Of a DNA stretch of 64,000 nucleotides, positions 53,287 to 60,912 are shown piece by piece. The notes under the pieces were generated by a model that did no database searches, was not told where the DNA came from, and saw only the letters and a program-made list of their open reading frames with translations. Source of the DNA: Bacteroidota bacterium (GTDB lineage Bacteria; Bacteroidota; Bacteroidia; Flavobacteriales; Flavobacteriaceae); the NCBI GenBank assembly GCA_947447375.1, contig CANFJB010000009.1, positions 1 through 64,000 on the forward strand. The letters are read 5' to 3'. The translations under genes and the position numbers were made by a program. Within the stretch, counting starts at the first letter, position 1, and each line of letters opens with the position of its first letter.

Positions 53287-54654
53287 CTATTTTTCTTGGG
53301 TTAATCTTTCTTGCTCTAATTTTTCGGCTAATCTTTTTTCAATTATAGGTGTAATCAATGTTTTTCGGGGGTTTACTTTTACAAATGGAAACAATTCTAA
53401 ATCGTGTTTCATTTTGTCGTCTTTGTTCGGATATTTATTGGTTCCTAACAAAACTTCTTTCCCAGAATCGAATAATTCTTGTTCTTTATCTGCGCTTTCT
53501 TGAATTTTTCTTTTGATAATTCCCTCATTCAATTGTTTCAGAAAACCACCATTTACTTCAATATCTTTAAATAAAACCAGTGCTTTTTCAGCCAATTGAT
53601 GGGTAAGGCTTTCTATATAATAAGTTCCATCGGCAGGATTATTCACCTTGTCGAAGTAGCTTTCATTTTTTAAAATTAATAGTTGATTTCTAGCTATTCT
53701 ATCACCAAATTCATTGTCTTTATGGTATAACGCATCGTAAGGAAGATTCGCAATTGCATCGGCACCGCCAATTATCGCCGACATACATTCGGTTGTGGTG
53801 CGCAACATATTGACATTATAATCGTAAATTGTTTTGTTTCTTTTTGTTGGTGTTACAACCAAATGGCACTCTAAATTTGGGTTGTATTCTTTGGCTATAC
53901 AATCAAATAAAATTCTGTAAGCACGCAATTTTGCTATTTCAAAAAAGTAATTGGTTCCCACAGAAATCTTAAAAACCATCGGCTGGTTGATTGTGGAAAT
54001 TCGGTTTAAATATTCATTGGCATGAGCTAAAGAATACGCTAATTCCTGCACCATATTTGCACCAGCATTTTGGTACAAGGAACTATTTATACTAATAATT
54101 GAGCTATTTGAAACTTGTTTTGAAATCAAATTTAGAGTTTCAAAATTGTCTTTTTCTTGGGTTTTAAACCAATTTCCATCTTTTGCAAGTTGGCCAATAG
54201 GATCGAGATTACAATATATTTTTGCGTTTCTTGATTTTGCTATGGTTTCAATTTTTGAAATGTAATTTACAGAAATGAAACTCAGGTTAAAGTAAATTTC
54301 ACAAGTTTCTAAAGGAAGTTTTTCTAGAAGTTTAGTGATATCAATTGTTTCATTTTCGATGGTGAAAATAATACTATCTGCTCCACGTTCAATAGATTCT
54401 AAAGCTCTTTCAATTGATTTTTCAATGTCGAAAACAAATATGTTTTGGCAAATTTTAAATCCGTTTGCATTTGGATTTTCGGGTAGATTTTCTTGTAAGT
54501 CGTCTTGATTATAAAATGGTTTTACCTTAATGTTTTCAGGTGAATTCCAAATTAGAGTATCATTATAATCTTCGCCTTTGAGTTCGAATTGTATTTTTTG
54601 TTTCCACTGTTTGGAGGAAATAGGATCAAATTCAGAGAATAATGAATGTTTCAT
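53287..54654 (-). CDS. Methylmalonyl-CoA mutase small subunit
   Basis: A 455-residue non-catalytic partner of the mutase. It resembles the barrel domain of the large subunit (SLAHANEYLNRI, VTPTKRNKTIYDYNVNMLRT, ANLPYDALYHKDNEFGDRIARN, NPADGTYYIESLTHQLAEKA) but lacks a B12 domain and the catalytic residues. It stops after about 455 residues, short of the usual small subunit, which retains a degenerate B12 domain. It follows the FtsB-like gene by five bases and precedes the T9SS cargo gene by four. Confidence 0.9.
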   Translation of the reverse strand: MKHSLFSEFDPISSKQWKQKIQFELKGEDYNDTLIWNSPENIKVKPFYNQDDLQENLPENPNANGFKICQNIFVFDIEKSIERALESIERGADSIIFTIENETIDITKLLEKLPLETCEIYFNLSFISVNYISKIETIAKSRNAKIYCNLDPIGQLAKDGNWFKTQEKDNFETLNLISKQVSNSSIISINSSLYQNAGANMVQELAYSLAHANEYLNRISTINQPMVFKISVGTNYFFEIAKLRAYRILFDCIAKEYNPNLECHLVVTPTKRNKTIYDYNVNMLRTTTECMSAIIGGADAIANLPYDALYHKDNEFGDRIARNQLLILKNESYFDKVNNPADGTYYIESLTHQLAEKALVLFKDIEVNGGFLKQLNEGIIKRKIQESADKEQELFDSGKEVLLGTNKYPNKDDKMKHDLELFPFVKVNPRKTLITPIIEKRLAEKLEQERLTQEK

Positions 54655-54659
54655 TTTAT

Positions 54660-54992
54660 TTATTTTTTTATTGTATCTCCTTCATATTCAACAATGTAAA
54701 TATCTTCATTTTCTCTTTTCATATAATATTTCTCCCGAGCATATTTTTCTACTTGATCTTGATTTTTTAGTAATTTGATACTTTGGTTGTCTTTCTTAAT
54801 TTCGTCTTGATAGTATTTTTTATTGTCTTGTAACTCGTCAATTTGTTTGTTGAGTTGCCTTTGATCCATGTAAGAATAGTTGTCTAAAAACAGCATCCAC
54901 ACTGCAAATAGAAGTGATATTAAAAGGTACTTGTTGCTCACAATTTTGAGCCAAGTTTTTTTTTGTTTTGTTTCTTCTAACGGATTTTCCAT
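54660..54992 (-). CDS. FtsB/DivIC-like septum formation initiator
   Basis: A 110-residue single-pass membrane protein: a short cytoplasmic start, one helix (YLLISLLFAVWMLFL, near residue 27), then a periplasmic coiled coil (about 50-85) and the family motif EKYAREKYYMKRENEDIYIVE. It belongs to the division complex with FtsL and FtsQ. It heads a run with the mutase genes. The family is clear; FtsB and DivIC are not distinguished. Confidence 0.88.
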   Translation of the reverse strand: MENPLEETKQKKTWLKIVSNKYLLISLLFAVWMLFLDNYSYMDQRQLNKQIDELQDNKKYYQDEIKKDNQSIKLLKNQDQVEKYAREKYYMKRENEDIYIVEYEGDTIKK

Positions 54993-55012
54993 AGTAATTT
55001 TTGATCTTTTTT

Positions 55013-55076
55013 AGCCCTGATGGAAGCGGTATCCCAAGCCTTTGCTTGGATTTAGCGGACAGCAGGAAAATGCTCC
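55013..55076 (+). repeat. Dispersed intergenic repeat, copy D
   Basis: AGCCCTGATGGAAGCGGTAT at the left is identical to copy A, with AGCGGACAGCAGGAAAATGC and TCC at the right. The central hairpin is CCAAGC/GCTTGG. It lies between udk and the FtsB-like gene. Confidence 0.88.
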
Positions 55077-55108
55077 AAAAAAATATTGGTATAAAATTAA
55101 TGAAAATT

Positions 55109-55717
55109 TTATAAAATTCTTTGATTTATTACGGCACGAACTACATCAATTGCAACGGTGTTGTATTTATCGTTTGGAATAATGATATCGGCAAATGCTT
55201 TGGTTGGTTCGATAAACTGCTCGTGCATAGGTTTTAGCGTGGTTTGGTAACGGCTTAGCACTTCATCCATATCGCGTCCACGTTCTGCAATATCGCGTCT
55301 AAGTCTTCGAATTAAACGTTCGTCAGAATCGGCGTGAACGTATATTTTTACATCAAAAAGTTCTCTTAATTCAGCATTGGCAAGGATTAAAATTCCTTCC
55401 ACAATCATTACTTTTCTAGGATGCGTGAAAACGGTATCGTCTGTTCTGTTGTGTGTTACGAAAGAATAAACGGGTTGGTTAATGTTATTTCCCGCTTTTA
55501 ATTCTTTTAGATGTGCTACTAAAAGTTCAAAATCGATGGCTCTAGGATGGTCAAAGTTGATTAAAGAACGTTCTTCGAAGCTAAGATTATGATTTTCTTT
55601 ATAATAGGAATCTTGAGAAATAATCCCCACTTCGGTTTCTGGTAATTCATTCATTATTTGGTGAACTACGGTTGTTTTTCCACTTCCTGTTCCGCCAGCA
55701 ATTCCAATTATTAACAT
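55109..55717 (-). CDS. udk: Uridine kinase
   Basis: A 202-residue uridine/cytidine kinase of pyrimidine salvage. The P-loop GIAGGTGSGKTT starts at residue 5. QDSYYKENHNLSFEER, NFDHPRAIDF and YSFVTHNRTDD are the substrate-binding segments and RLIRRLRRDIAERGRD is the lid. Length and N-terminus match the family. It is upstream of the FtsB-mutase run on the same strand, separated by repeat copy D. Confidence 0.95.
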   Translation of the reverse strand: MLIIGIAGGTGSGKTTVVHQIMNELPETEVGIISQDSYYKENHNLSFEERSLINFDHPRAIDFELLVAHLKELKAGNNINQPVYSFVTHNRTDDTVFTHPRKVMIVEGILILANAELRELFDVKIYVHADSDERLIRRLRRDIAERGRDMDEVLSRYQTTLKPMHEQFIEPTKAFADIIIPNDKYNTVAIDVVRAVINQRIL

Positions 55718-55784
55718 AGATTTTATTTTAGTTAAGCAAAAATAACATTTTATATTATGAAATTTATAATTTGAGTTGAGTTTT

Positions 55785-56579
55785 CTAACTAAATTTCAAA
55801 CGCACAAAAACATGTTTGATTCCTTTTTTGTCGGAATCTCTTTCGTCTATTTCTAGAATATCGGTTAGTGATTTTAGTAGAGGAGTGAGTTTGGTATAAC
55901 CATAATTTCTTGGATCGAATTCGGGTTTTTTCTTAACGATTAGGTTACCAACATCTCCTAGAAATGCCCAACCATCGTCGTCACAAATGGCTTCAATGGT
56001 GGCTTCAATTAATTCGATGGTTTGTAAATCGATTTTTTGAACGACCTCTTTTTCTACAATTTCTTTTTCAGGAGTTCCTTTTTCAACTACTTTTTTAGTG
56101 TCGTTTGTTGCGGTTTTCGTTACTTTCTTTTTCACTGCGCCTTGTAAAACTTCGATATATATAAATCGGTCACAGGCCACAATGAAGGAGTTTGGCGTTT
56201 TCTTTTCTCCCATTCCAATTACATTCATGCCTGATTCTCGGAGTCGGATCGCGAGACGAGTGAAGTCGGAGTCGCTAGAAACAATACAAAATCCATCTAC
56301 TTTATCGGAATAGAGTAAATCCATTGCATCGATAATCATGGCTGAATCGGAGGAGTTTTTTCCTACGGTGTAACTGTATTGTTGAATTGGGGTAATTGCG
56401 TGTTCGAGTAAAACTGATTTCCAACCGTTGGCATTTGGTTTGGTCCAATCGGCATAAATTCGTTTGGTTGTTGGTGTTCCATATTTTGCGATTTCTTCCA
56501 TCATTCCTTTTACATTGCTGTAGGGAATGTTGTCGGCATCGATTAATACGGCTATTTTTAGTTCTTTATTTTGATTCAT
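55785..56579 (-). CDS. NYN-domain ribonuclease-like protein with OST-HTH/LOTUS domain
   Basis: A 264-residue protein. The NYN (PIN-like) domain covers about residues 8-150, with acidic residues in VLIDADN (Asp14, Asp16), SDSAMIIDAMDLL and FCIVSSDSDFTRLA. A charged linker follows (about 155-190), then a LOTUS/OST-HTH RNA-binding domain (about 190-264; GWAFLGDVGNLIVKKKPEFDPRNYGY). It probably cleaves or binds structured RNA. ATG 56579 is preferred to 56642 because conserved sequence starts there. Confidence 0.85.
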   Translation of the reverse strand: MNQNKELKIAVLIDADNIPYSNVKGMMEEIAKYGTPTTKRIYADWTKPNANGWKSVLLEHAITPIQQYSYTVGKNSSDSAMIIDAMDLLYSDKVDGFCIVSSDSDFTRLAIRLRESGMNVIGMGEKKTPNSFIVACDRFIYIEVLQGAVKKKVTKTATNDTKKVVEKGTPEKEIVEKEVVQKIDLQTIELIEATIEAICDDDGWAFLGDVGNLIVKKKPEFDPRNYGYTKLTPLLKSLTDILEIDERDSDKKGIKHVFVRLKFS

Positions 56580-56670
56580 TTTTATTGTATTTGTATTGAA
56601 ATTGCAATTGTCATTCTTTTGACCTGCAGCAATTTTAATCAAAGGTACGATGTTTCTAGTTTAATCGGAT

Positions 56671-56743
56671 GCCCTAGCCCAGATAGAAATGGAAATCCTG
56701 CGCTTTTTAGCGCAGATTGTAATGAATAGCTGGAAAAAGCTCC
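56671..56743 (+). repeat. Dispersed intergenic repeat, copy E
   Basis: The most diverged copy: GCCCTAGCCCAGATAGAAAT at the left and TAGCTGGAAAAAGCTCC at the right. The central hairpin is CTGCGCT/AGCGCAG around TTTT. It lies between the NYN gene and the oxoamine synthase promoter. Confidence 0.75.
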
Positions 56744-56763
56744 TAAAAAAAACATAATTTTAA

Positions 56764-56794
56764 TCTGTTATTAAGGTATAAATATTTATTTTTG
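56764..56794 (+). promoter_or_regulatory. Promoter of the oxoamine synthase gene
   Basis: -7 TATTTTTG (56787-56794) with a -33-like TCTG (56764-56767) 19 bases upstream; the start codon follows 36 bases later. Confidence 0.6.
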
Positions 56795-56830
56795 CGAGAT
56801 AGTTAGAATAATAAAATTTTCAAAAACGAG

Positions 56831-58093
56831 ATGGTAAAAGATTTATTCGAAAGAATTCAAAAAAATAAAGGTCCATTAGGAAAGTGGGCTTCACAAGCTG
56901 AGGGATATTATGTTTTTCCAAAATTAGAAGGAGAATTAGGGCCGAGAATGAAGTTTCAAGGCAAGGATATTTTGAATTGGAGTTTGAATGATTATTTAGG
57001 TCTAGCCAATCATCCAGAAGTTCGTAAAGCCGACACTGATGCTGCGATTGAATATGGTGCTGCCTACCCGATGGGAGCGAGAATGATGAGTGGTCACACC
57101 AATTATCACGAACAATTAGAGCGTGAATTGGCTGAATTTGTAATGAAAGAATCGGCTTATTTATTGAATTTTGGTTACCAAGGAATTATGTCAACTATTG
57201 ACGCTTTGGTGACTAGAAATGATGTTATTGTTTATGATGTTGATGCTCACGCTTGTATCATAGACGGGGTGAGATTGCATAGTGGAAAGCGTTTTACGTA
57301 CCGACACAATGATGTGGAAAGTATGGAGAAAAACTTGGAGCGTGCTACAAAATTAGCTGAAACTACTGGTGGTGGAATTTTATTTATTACCGAAGGAGTT
57401 TTTGGAATGCGAGGGCAACAAGGGAAATTGAAGGAAGTGGTTGCGATGAAGAAGAAATACAATTTCCGATTACTTGTTGACGACGCGCATGGTTTTGGAA
57501 CTCTTGGAAAAACGGGAGCTGGAGCAGGTGAGGAGCAAGGAGTTCAAGACGGAATAGATGTTTATTTTTCTACGTTTGCAAAATCGATGGCTAATATTGG
57601 GGCTTTTGTTGCTGGTGATAAAGAAATTATAGATTACTTAAAATACAATTTACGTTCTCAAATGTTTGCCAAAGCATTACCGATGATTCAAACGGTAGGT
57701 TCTTTAAAAAGGTTGGAATTATTACGTAATTCACCTGAAATTAAAGATAAATTGTGGGTAAACGTGAATGCGTTGCAAAATGGATTAAAGGAAAAAGGGT
57801 TCAATATTGGCGATACCAATACTTGTATTACGCCGGTTTACCTTGAAGGAAGTATTCCTGAGGCGATGGTTATGGTGAATGATTTGAGAGAAAATTACGG
57901 AATTTTCCTTTCTATTGTGGTTTATCCAGTTATCCCTAAAGGCATAATTTTATTGAGAATGATTCCTACTGCCTCGCATACTTTGGCAGATGTGGAGGAA
58001 ACATTAACTGCATTTGAGGCAATTAGAGAGAAATTAGAAAACGGAACTTATAAAGAAATCGCTGAAAAGACAACTGTTAATTTAGACGCTTAA
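56831..58093 (+). CDS. Alpha-oxoamine synthase (serine palmitoyltransferase / cysteate acyltransferase / KBL type)
   Basis: A 420-residue PLP enzyme joining an acyl-CoA or acyl-ACP to an amino acid. Visible motifs: NWSLNDYLGLANHPEVRKA, GHTNYHEQLERELAEF, DVDAHACIIDG, LLVDDAHGFGTLGKTG, and the PLP lysine in FSTFAKSMANIGAFVAG. The TFAKS loop with NIGAF resembles serine palmitoyltransferase rather than 2-amino-3-ketobutyrate ligase. In gliding Bacteroidota this family includes the first enzyme of sphingolipids and of capnine-type sulfonolipids. The exact amino acid substrate cannot be told from motifs. Confidence 0.85.
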   Translation: MVKDLFERIQKNKGPLGKWASQAEGYYVFPKLEGELGPRMKFQGKDILNWSLNDYLGLANHPEVRKADTDAAIEYGAAYPMGARMMSGHTNYHEQLERELAEFVMKESAYLLNFGYQGIMSTIDALVTRNDVIVYDVDAHACIIDGVRLHSGKRFTYRHNDVESMEKNLERATKLAETTGGGILFITEGVFGMRGQQGKLKEVVAMKKKYNFRLLVDDAHGFGTLGKTGAGAGEEQGVQDGIDVYFSTFAKSMANIGAFVAGDKEIIDYLKYNLRSQMFAKALPMIQTVGSLKRLELLRNSPEIKDKLWVNVNALQNGLKEKGFNIGDTNTCITPVYLEGSIPEAMVMVNDLRENYGIFLSIVVYPVIPKGIILLRMIPTASHTLADVEETLTAFEAIREKLENGTYKEIAEKTTVNLDA

Positions 58094-58118
58094 TATTTAG
58101 AAGTTTAAAGTTTAAAGT

Positions 58119-58153
58119 TAAAATCCATTCGTTTTTACGAATGGATTTTTTTT
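58119..58153 (+). terminator. Rho-independent terminator after the oxoamine synthase gene
   Basis: AATCCATTCG (58122-58131) pairs perfectly with CGAATGGATT (58138-58147) around TTTTTA and is followed by a T run. Confidence 0.9.
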
Positions 58154-58177
58154 GAGATTTATTTTCTTCGGCTTGAC

Positions 58178-58323
58178 GCTGCGCAAAGTCTCCCGACTTT
58201 GAGCTACTACTAACTAGTGTCTTTATAAAATAGAATCAATCTCATTTCTTTTTAATAAAATCTATAATATTTCTAATGTGCTTTTTGTAAATCATAGCTC
58301 AAAGTCCGGAGACTTTGCGCAGC
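58178..58323. repeat. 29-bp inverted repeat with inner hairpins
   Basis: The arm at 58178-58206 matches the reverse complement of 58295-58323 with one mismatch, leaving an 88-base spacer. Each arm contains CAAAGTC/GACTTTG, so it can also fold on itself. CGCAAAGT recurs twice more just beyond the right arm (58329, 58341). It fills the gap between two convergent genes. Confidence 0.88.
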
Positions 58324-58362
58324 ATGGGCGCAAAGTTTTACGCAAAGTACGCTAGAAATTAA

Positions 58363-59481
58363 TCATAAATTTTTTATAAACGTTTTTCTACGACAAATAA
58401 TTTTTGGATCGAAGTTTTTCCAAAGTAATTGAATAGCGAGATTGTCGGCTAATTCAGGTGTTCGAATGCAATTTTGAATTCCTTTTTTGGTGAAAGTGGT
58501 ATGGTATTCTTTAAATATTATGGCATGAACACCTTTGTTTTGGTAGTCAGGATGCACTCCAATAAGGTAAAACGCAACGTCTTTACTATTTTTTCTTGCA
58601 TTTAATAAATGAAACAATCCAAAGGGAAATAATTTACCATTTGCTTTTTGCAAAGCTTCTGAAAAGGAAGGCATTACGATTGCAAATGCGACTAGATTTC
58701 CGTCTTTGTCTTCTACAAATTTGATGTATTCAGGATTGATAAAACTGATGTATTTTTTCTTGAAATAGGCCTTTTGAATGTCGGTTATTTCAACAAATGA
58801 GGCCAATTTCGCATAGGAATAATTGAACAAATCAAACATTTTATCTACGTAAGGTAAAATGTCTTTTGTTTTACTAAAGTTGAGCGCTTTTAGTTGGTAA
58901 CGTTTTTTTATAAGCTCTTGTGCTTTATCAAATTGTTCGATCTTAACATTGGAGAATGGAAATTTATGTTCTAAATATTCTTTTTCTGTTTGAAATCCTA
59001 GCTTATCAAAATGTTCGGCATAATAGGGATGGTTGTACCAAGTTATCATGGTTCCTATTTGGTCAAAACCTTCTGTAAGTACACCAACTTTATCTAAATT
59101 GGAGAAACCCATTGGACCTTCGATATTATCGAGATTGTTTTTTTTACCCAAATCAACTACTTTTTCAAGTAACGCTTTAGTGACTTCTATATCGTCGATT
59201 ACGTCAAACCAACCAAAACGTACTTTTTTCTTTTGTTGGTTGTTTACCTCATTCCAATTGATAATTGCGGCAATTCGCCCTACAATTTCATTGTTTTTAT
59301 AAGCCAAATAAAAGTAAGCTTCAGCATTTTCAAATGTTGGATTTTTAGTTTTATCAAAGGTTTCTAATTCGTCGGCAATAATTGGTGGCACCCAGTATTT
59401 ATTATCTTTATATAATGAAAATGGGAATTTGATATAATCAGTAAGTTCTTTTTTGGTGATTGCCTCTTTAATTGTAATCAT
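58363..59481 (-). CDS. GNAT-superfamily-like acyltransferase of unknown substrate
   Basis: A 372-residue soluble protein. The N-terminal half (YFYLAYKNNEIVGRIAAIINWNE, near residue 60) and the C-terminal half (VAFYLIGVHPDYQNKGVHAIIFKEY, near residue 310, with the acyl-CoA loop VHPDYQNKG) both resemble GNAT folds, so two GNAT-like units are likely. IEGPMGFSNLDKVGVL is a conserved family segment. It starts six bases after the outer-membrane protein gene. Substrate unknown; an N-acyltransferase role for lipids is only a hypothesis based on the convergent oxoamine synthase. Confidence 0.65.
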   Translation of the reverse strand: MITIKEAITKKELTDYIKFPFSLYKDNKYWVPPIIADELETFDKTKNPTFENAEAYFYLAYKNNEIVGRIAAIINWNEVNNQQKKKVRFGWFDVIDDIEVTKALLEKVVDLGKKNNLDNIEGPMGFSNLDKVGVLTEGFDQIGTMITWYNHPYYAEHFDKLGFQTEKEYLEHKFPFSNVKIEQFDKAQELIKKRYQLKALNFSKTKDILPYVDKMFDLFNYSYAKLASFVEITDIQKAYFKKKYISFINPEYIKFVEDKDGNLVAFAIVMPSFSEALQKANGKLFPFGLFHLLNARKNSKDVAFYLIGVHPDYQNKGVHAIIFKEYHTTFTKKGIQNCIRTPELADNLAIQLLWKNFDPKIICRRKTFIKNL

Positions 59482-59487
59482 AAACTA

Positions 59488-60444
59488 TTATTTTGGAGCT
59501 GGAACTTCGTCAAGACGTTTTTTATCTTTAGATTTATCTTTTCCTTTTTTATCCTTTTTTGATTTTTCTTGTGGAGCTCGAAGTAATATTTCGGTATAAT
59601 TTTCATCAAAACGCCAAGATATTCCAAATCCACCCACTAATATTGAAGGAGTATTTTTAAAATTGACACCGATGTTCAAATCAAGTTGAATATTCTCTTG
59701 AATTAAATAAGCAGCACCACCACGAAGTACATTGTCTGCATAAAATTTACTAAGATAACCTTGCGTTTCAATAAAACCAATCCATTCGGGATTAAATCCT
59801 CGAGTTAGTGTTAAAATGTATCCGTAGGAAGGGAATTCGGTTCCTATTTTATCTGCAATAATATTGGTTACAAATACCGATCTTCCCAATTGATTTTGAG
59901 TAATCAACATCGCCTTTGGACTAAATTTTGGGTCAGACGCAAATGAAAATTCATTATTAGTAAGATTCAAATTCATGCCTGCGTAAATTCCAACTGCTGG
60001 GATTAAACTTCTAAACTTGAATTTGTGGTTGTTCTTCCAACTGTAGACATCTATTTTTTCTTCGTAATTTTTATTTGGATCATAAATCAAATATTTTGCA
60101 CCTATTATTGATTGTTTTAGGGCTTTACGATTGTAATTTTCATCAAATCTTATGTAGTTGTCATTTTGATATTGCAAATCTATATTGAACTCCAATTGCT
60201 CTAAAAACGCTCCGTATCTTAAGTTTAAATCGGTTCCAATTCCTTTAGCTTGGTATTCTAGAAATTCGTGTTTTTCATTTAAACCATAAACCCCTAATTC
60301 CGCTTGAATTACTGTTTTTCCTACAGAAAATGCCGACATCGATTTACCAGGTCGATTGGAATTGATGACATCGGTATATTGTGCATTTATATTAGAAAAT
60401 GAAAAGAAAGTCAATGTAAGTAGTAGTGCAGTAATTCGATTCAT
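59488..60444 (-). CDS. Outer-membrane beta-barrel protein of the phenol MetA-like transporter family, with lysine-rich tail
   Basis: A 318-residue protein with a signal peptide (ending NINAQ). Beta strands of a MetA-pathway-like outer-membrane channel follow: INSNRPGKSMSAFSVGK, VIQAELGVYG, LNLRYGAFLEQLEFN and VGGFGISWRF. After the last strand is a 30-residue tail very rich in lysine and aspartate (KSKKDKKGKDKSKDKK), which is odd for a barrel and may lie in the periplasm. ATG 60444 is chosen. It forms a unit with the GNAT-like gene. Substrate unknown. Confidence 0.72.
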   Translation of the reverse strand: MNRITALLLTLTFFSFSNINAQYTDVINSNRPGKSMSAFSVGKTVIQAELGVYGLNEKHEFLEYQAKGIGTDLNLRYGAFLEQLEFNIDLQYQNDNYIRFDENYNRKALKQSIIGAKYLIYDPNKNYEEKIDVYSWKNNHKFKFRSLIPAVGIYAGMNLNLTNNEFSFASDPKFSPKAMLITQNQLGRSVFVTNIIADKIGTEFPSYGYILTLTRGFNPEWIGFIETQGYLSKFYADNVLRGGAAYLIQENIQLDLNIGVNFKNTPSILVGGFGISWRFDENYTEILLRAPQEKSKKDKKGKDKSKDKKRLDEVPAPK

Positions 60445-60468
60445 GGAATTGAGTTTATATATTTTATT

Positions 60469-60476
60469 CAAATGTA
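60469..60476 (-). promoter_or_regulatory. -7 box for the outer-membrane protein gene
   Basis: TACATTTG on the minus strand, exact TAnnTTTG, 25 bases before the start at 60444; this also supports that start over the longer frame, which would begin inside the promoter. Confidence 0.5.
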
Positions 60477-60542
60477 CCATATTTTATTATTTATTTAAGA
60501 ATCATATTTTAAAATTCTATCGTAATTTGTAAAATGATTTAT

Positions 60543-60550
60543 TAATTTTG
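60543..60550 (+). promoter_or_regulatory. -7 box for the DUF4834 gene
   Basis: TAATTTTG matches TAnnTTTG and ends 18 bases before the start codon. A TTTG at 60526-60529 is only 13 bases upstream, short for a -33. Confidence 0.45.
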
Positions 60551-60568
60551 TTCAAAATATTTTTATAG

Positions 60569-60835
60569 ATGGAAATGGCTTCTTTCGCAGGTTTTATTGA
60601 AACTTTATTTTACATATTATTCTTTTATTATGTATTTAAATTTTTGGCACGTTTATTTTTACCGTATATGGTAAAAAAAGTGGTTGAAAAAGCGGGACAG
60701 AATTTTCAACAGCAATATCAAAATCAGCAAAATCAAAATAATACTCAAGATTTTAATCCAGGAAATTCAACCGATTCAAAGCCTCGTGAAAATAAAAAAG
60801 TAGGCGAATATGTTGATTTTGAGGAAATAGAATAA
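60569..60835 (+). CDS. DUF4834 small membrane protein
   Basis: An 88-residue protein with one membrane helix (ETLFYILFFYYVFKFLARLF, near residue 10), a basic stretch, a Gln/Asn-rich linker (residues 48-66) and an acidic end (VGEYVDFEEIE). This matches the DUF4834 family of Flavobacteriia. Function unknown. It precedes the YfhO gene by 77 bases in the same direction. ATG 60575 is an alternative start. Confidence 0.8.
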   Translation: MEMASFAGFIETLFYILFFYYVFKFLARLFLPYMVKKVVEKAGQNFQQQYQNQQNQNNTQDFNPGNSTDSKPRENKKVGEYVDFEEIE

Positions 60836-60912
60836 TCACTGTACTATTTGATTTCATAAATTCTAATATGTTTGATTTATTTTTTACTTTTACAAACATC
60901 TAAAATTAAAAA

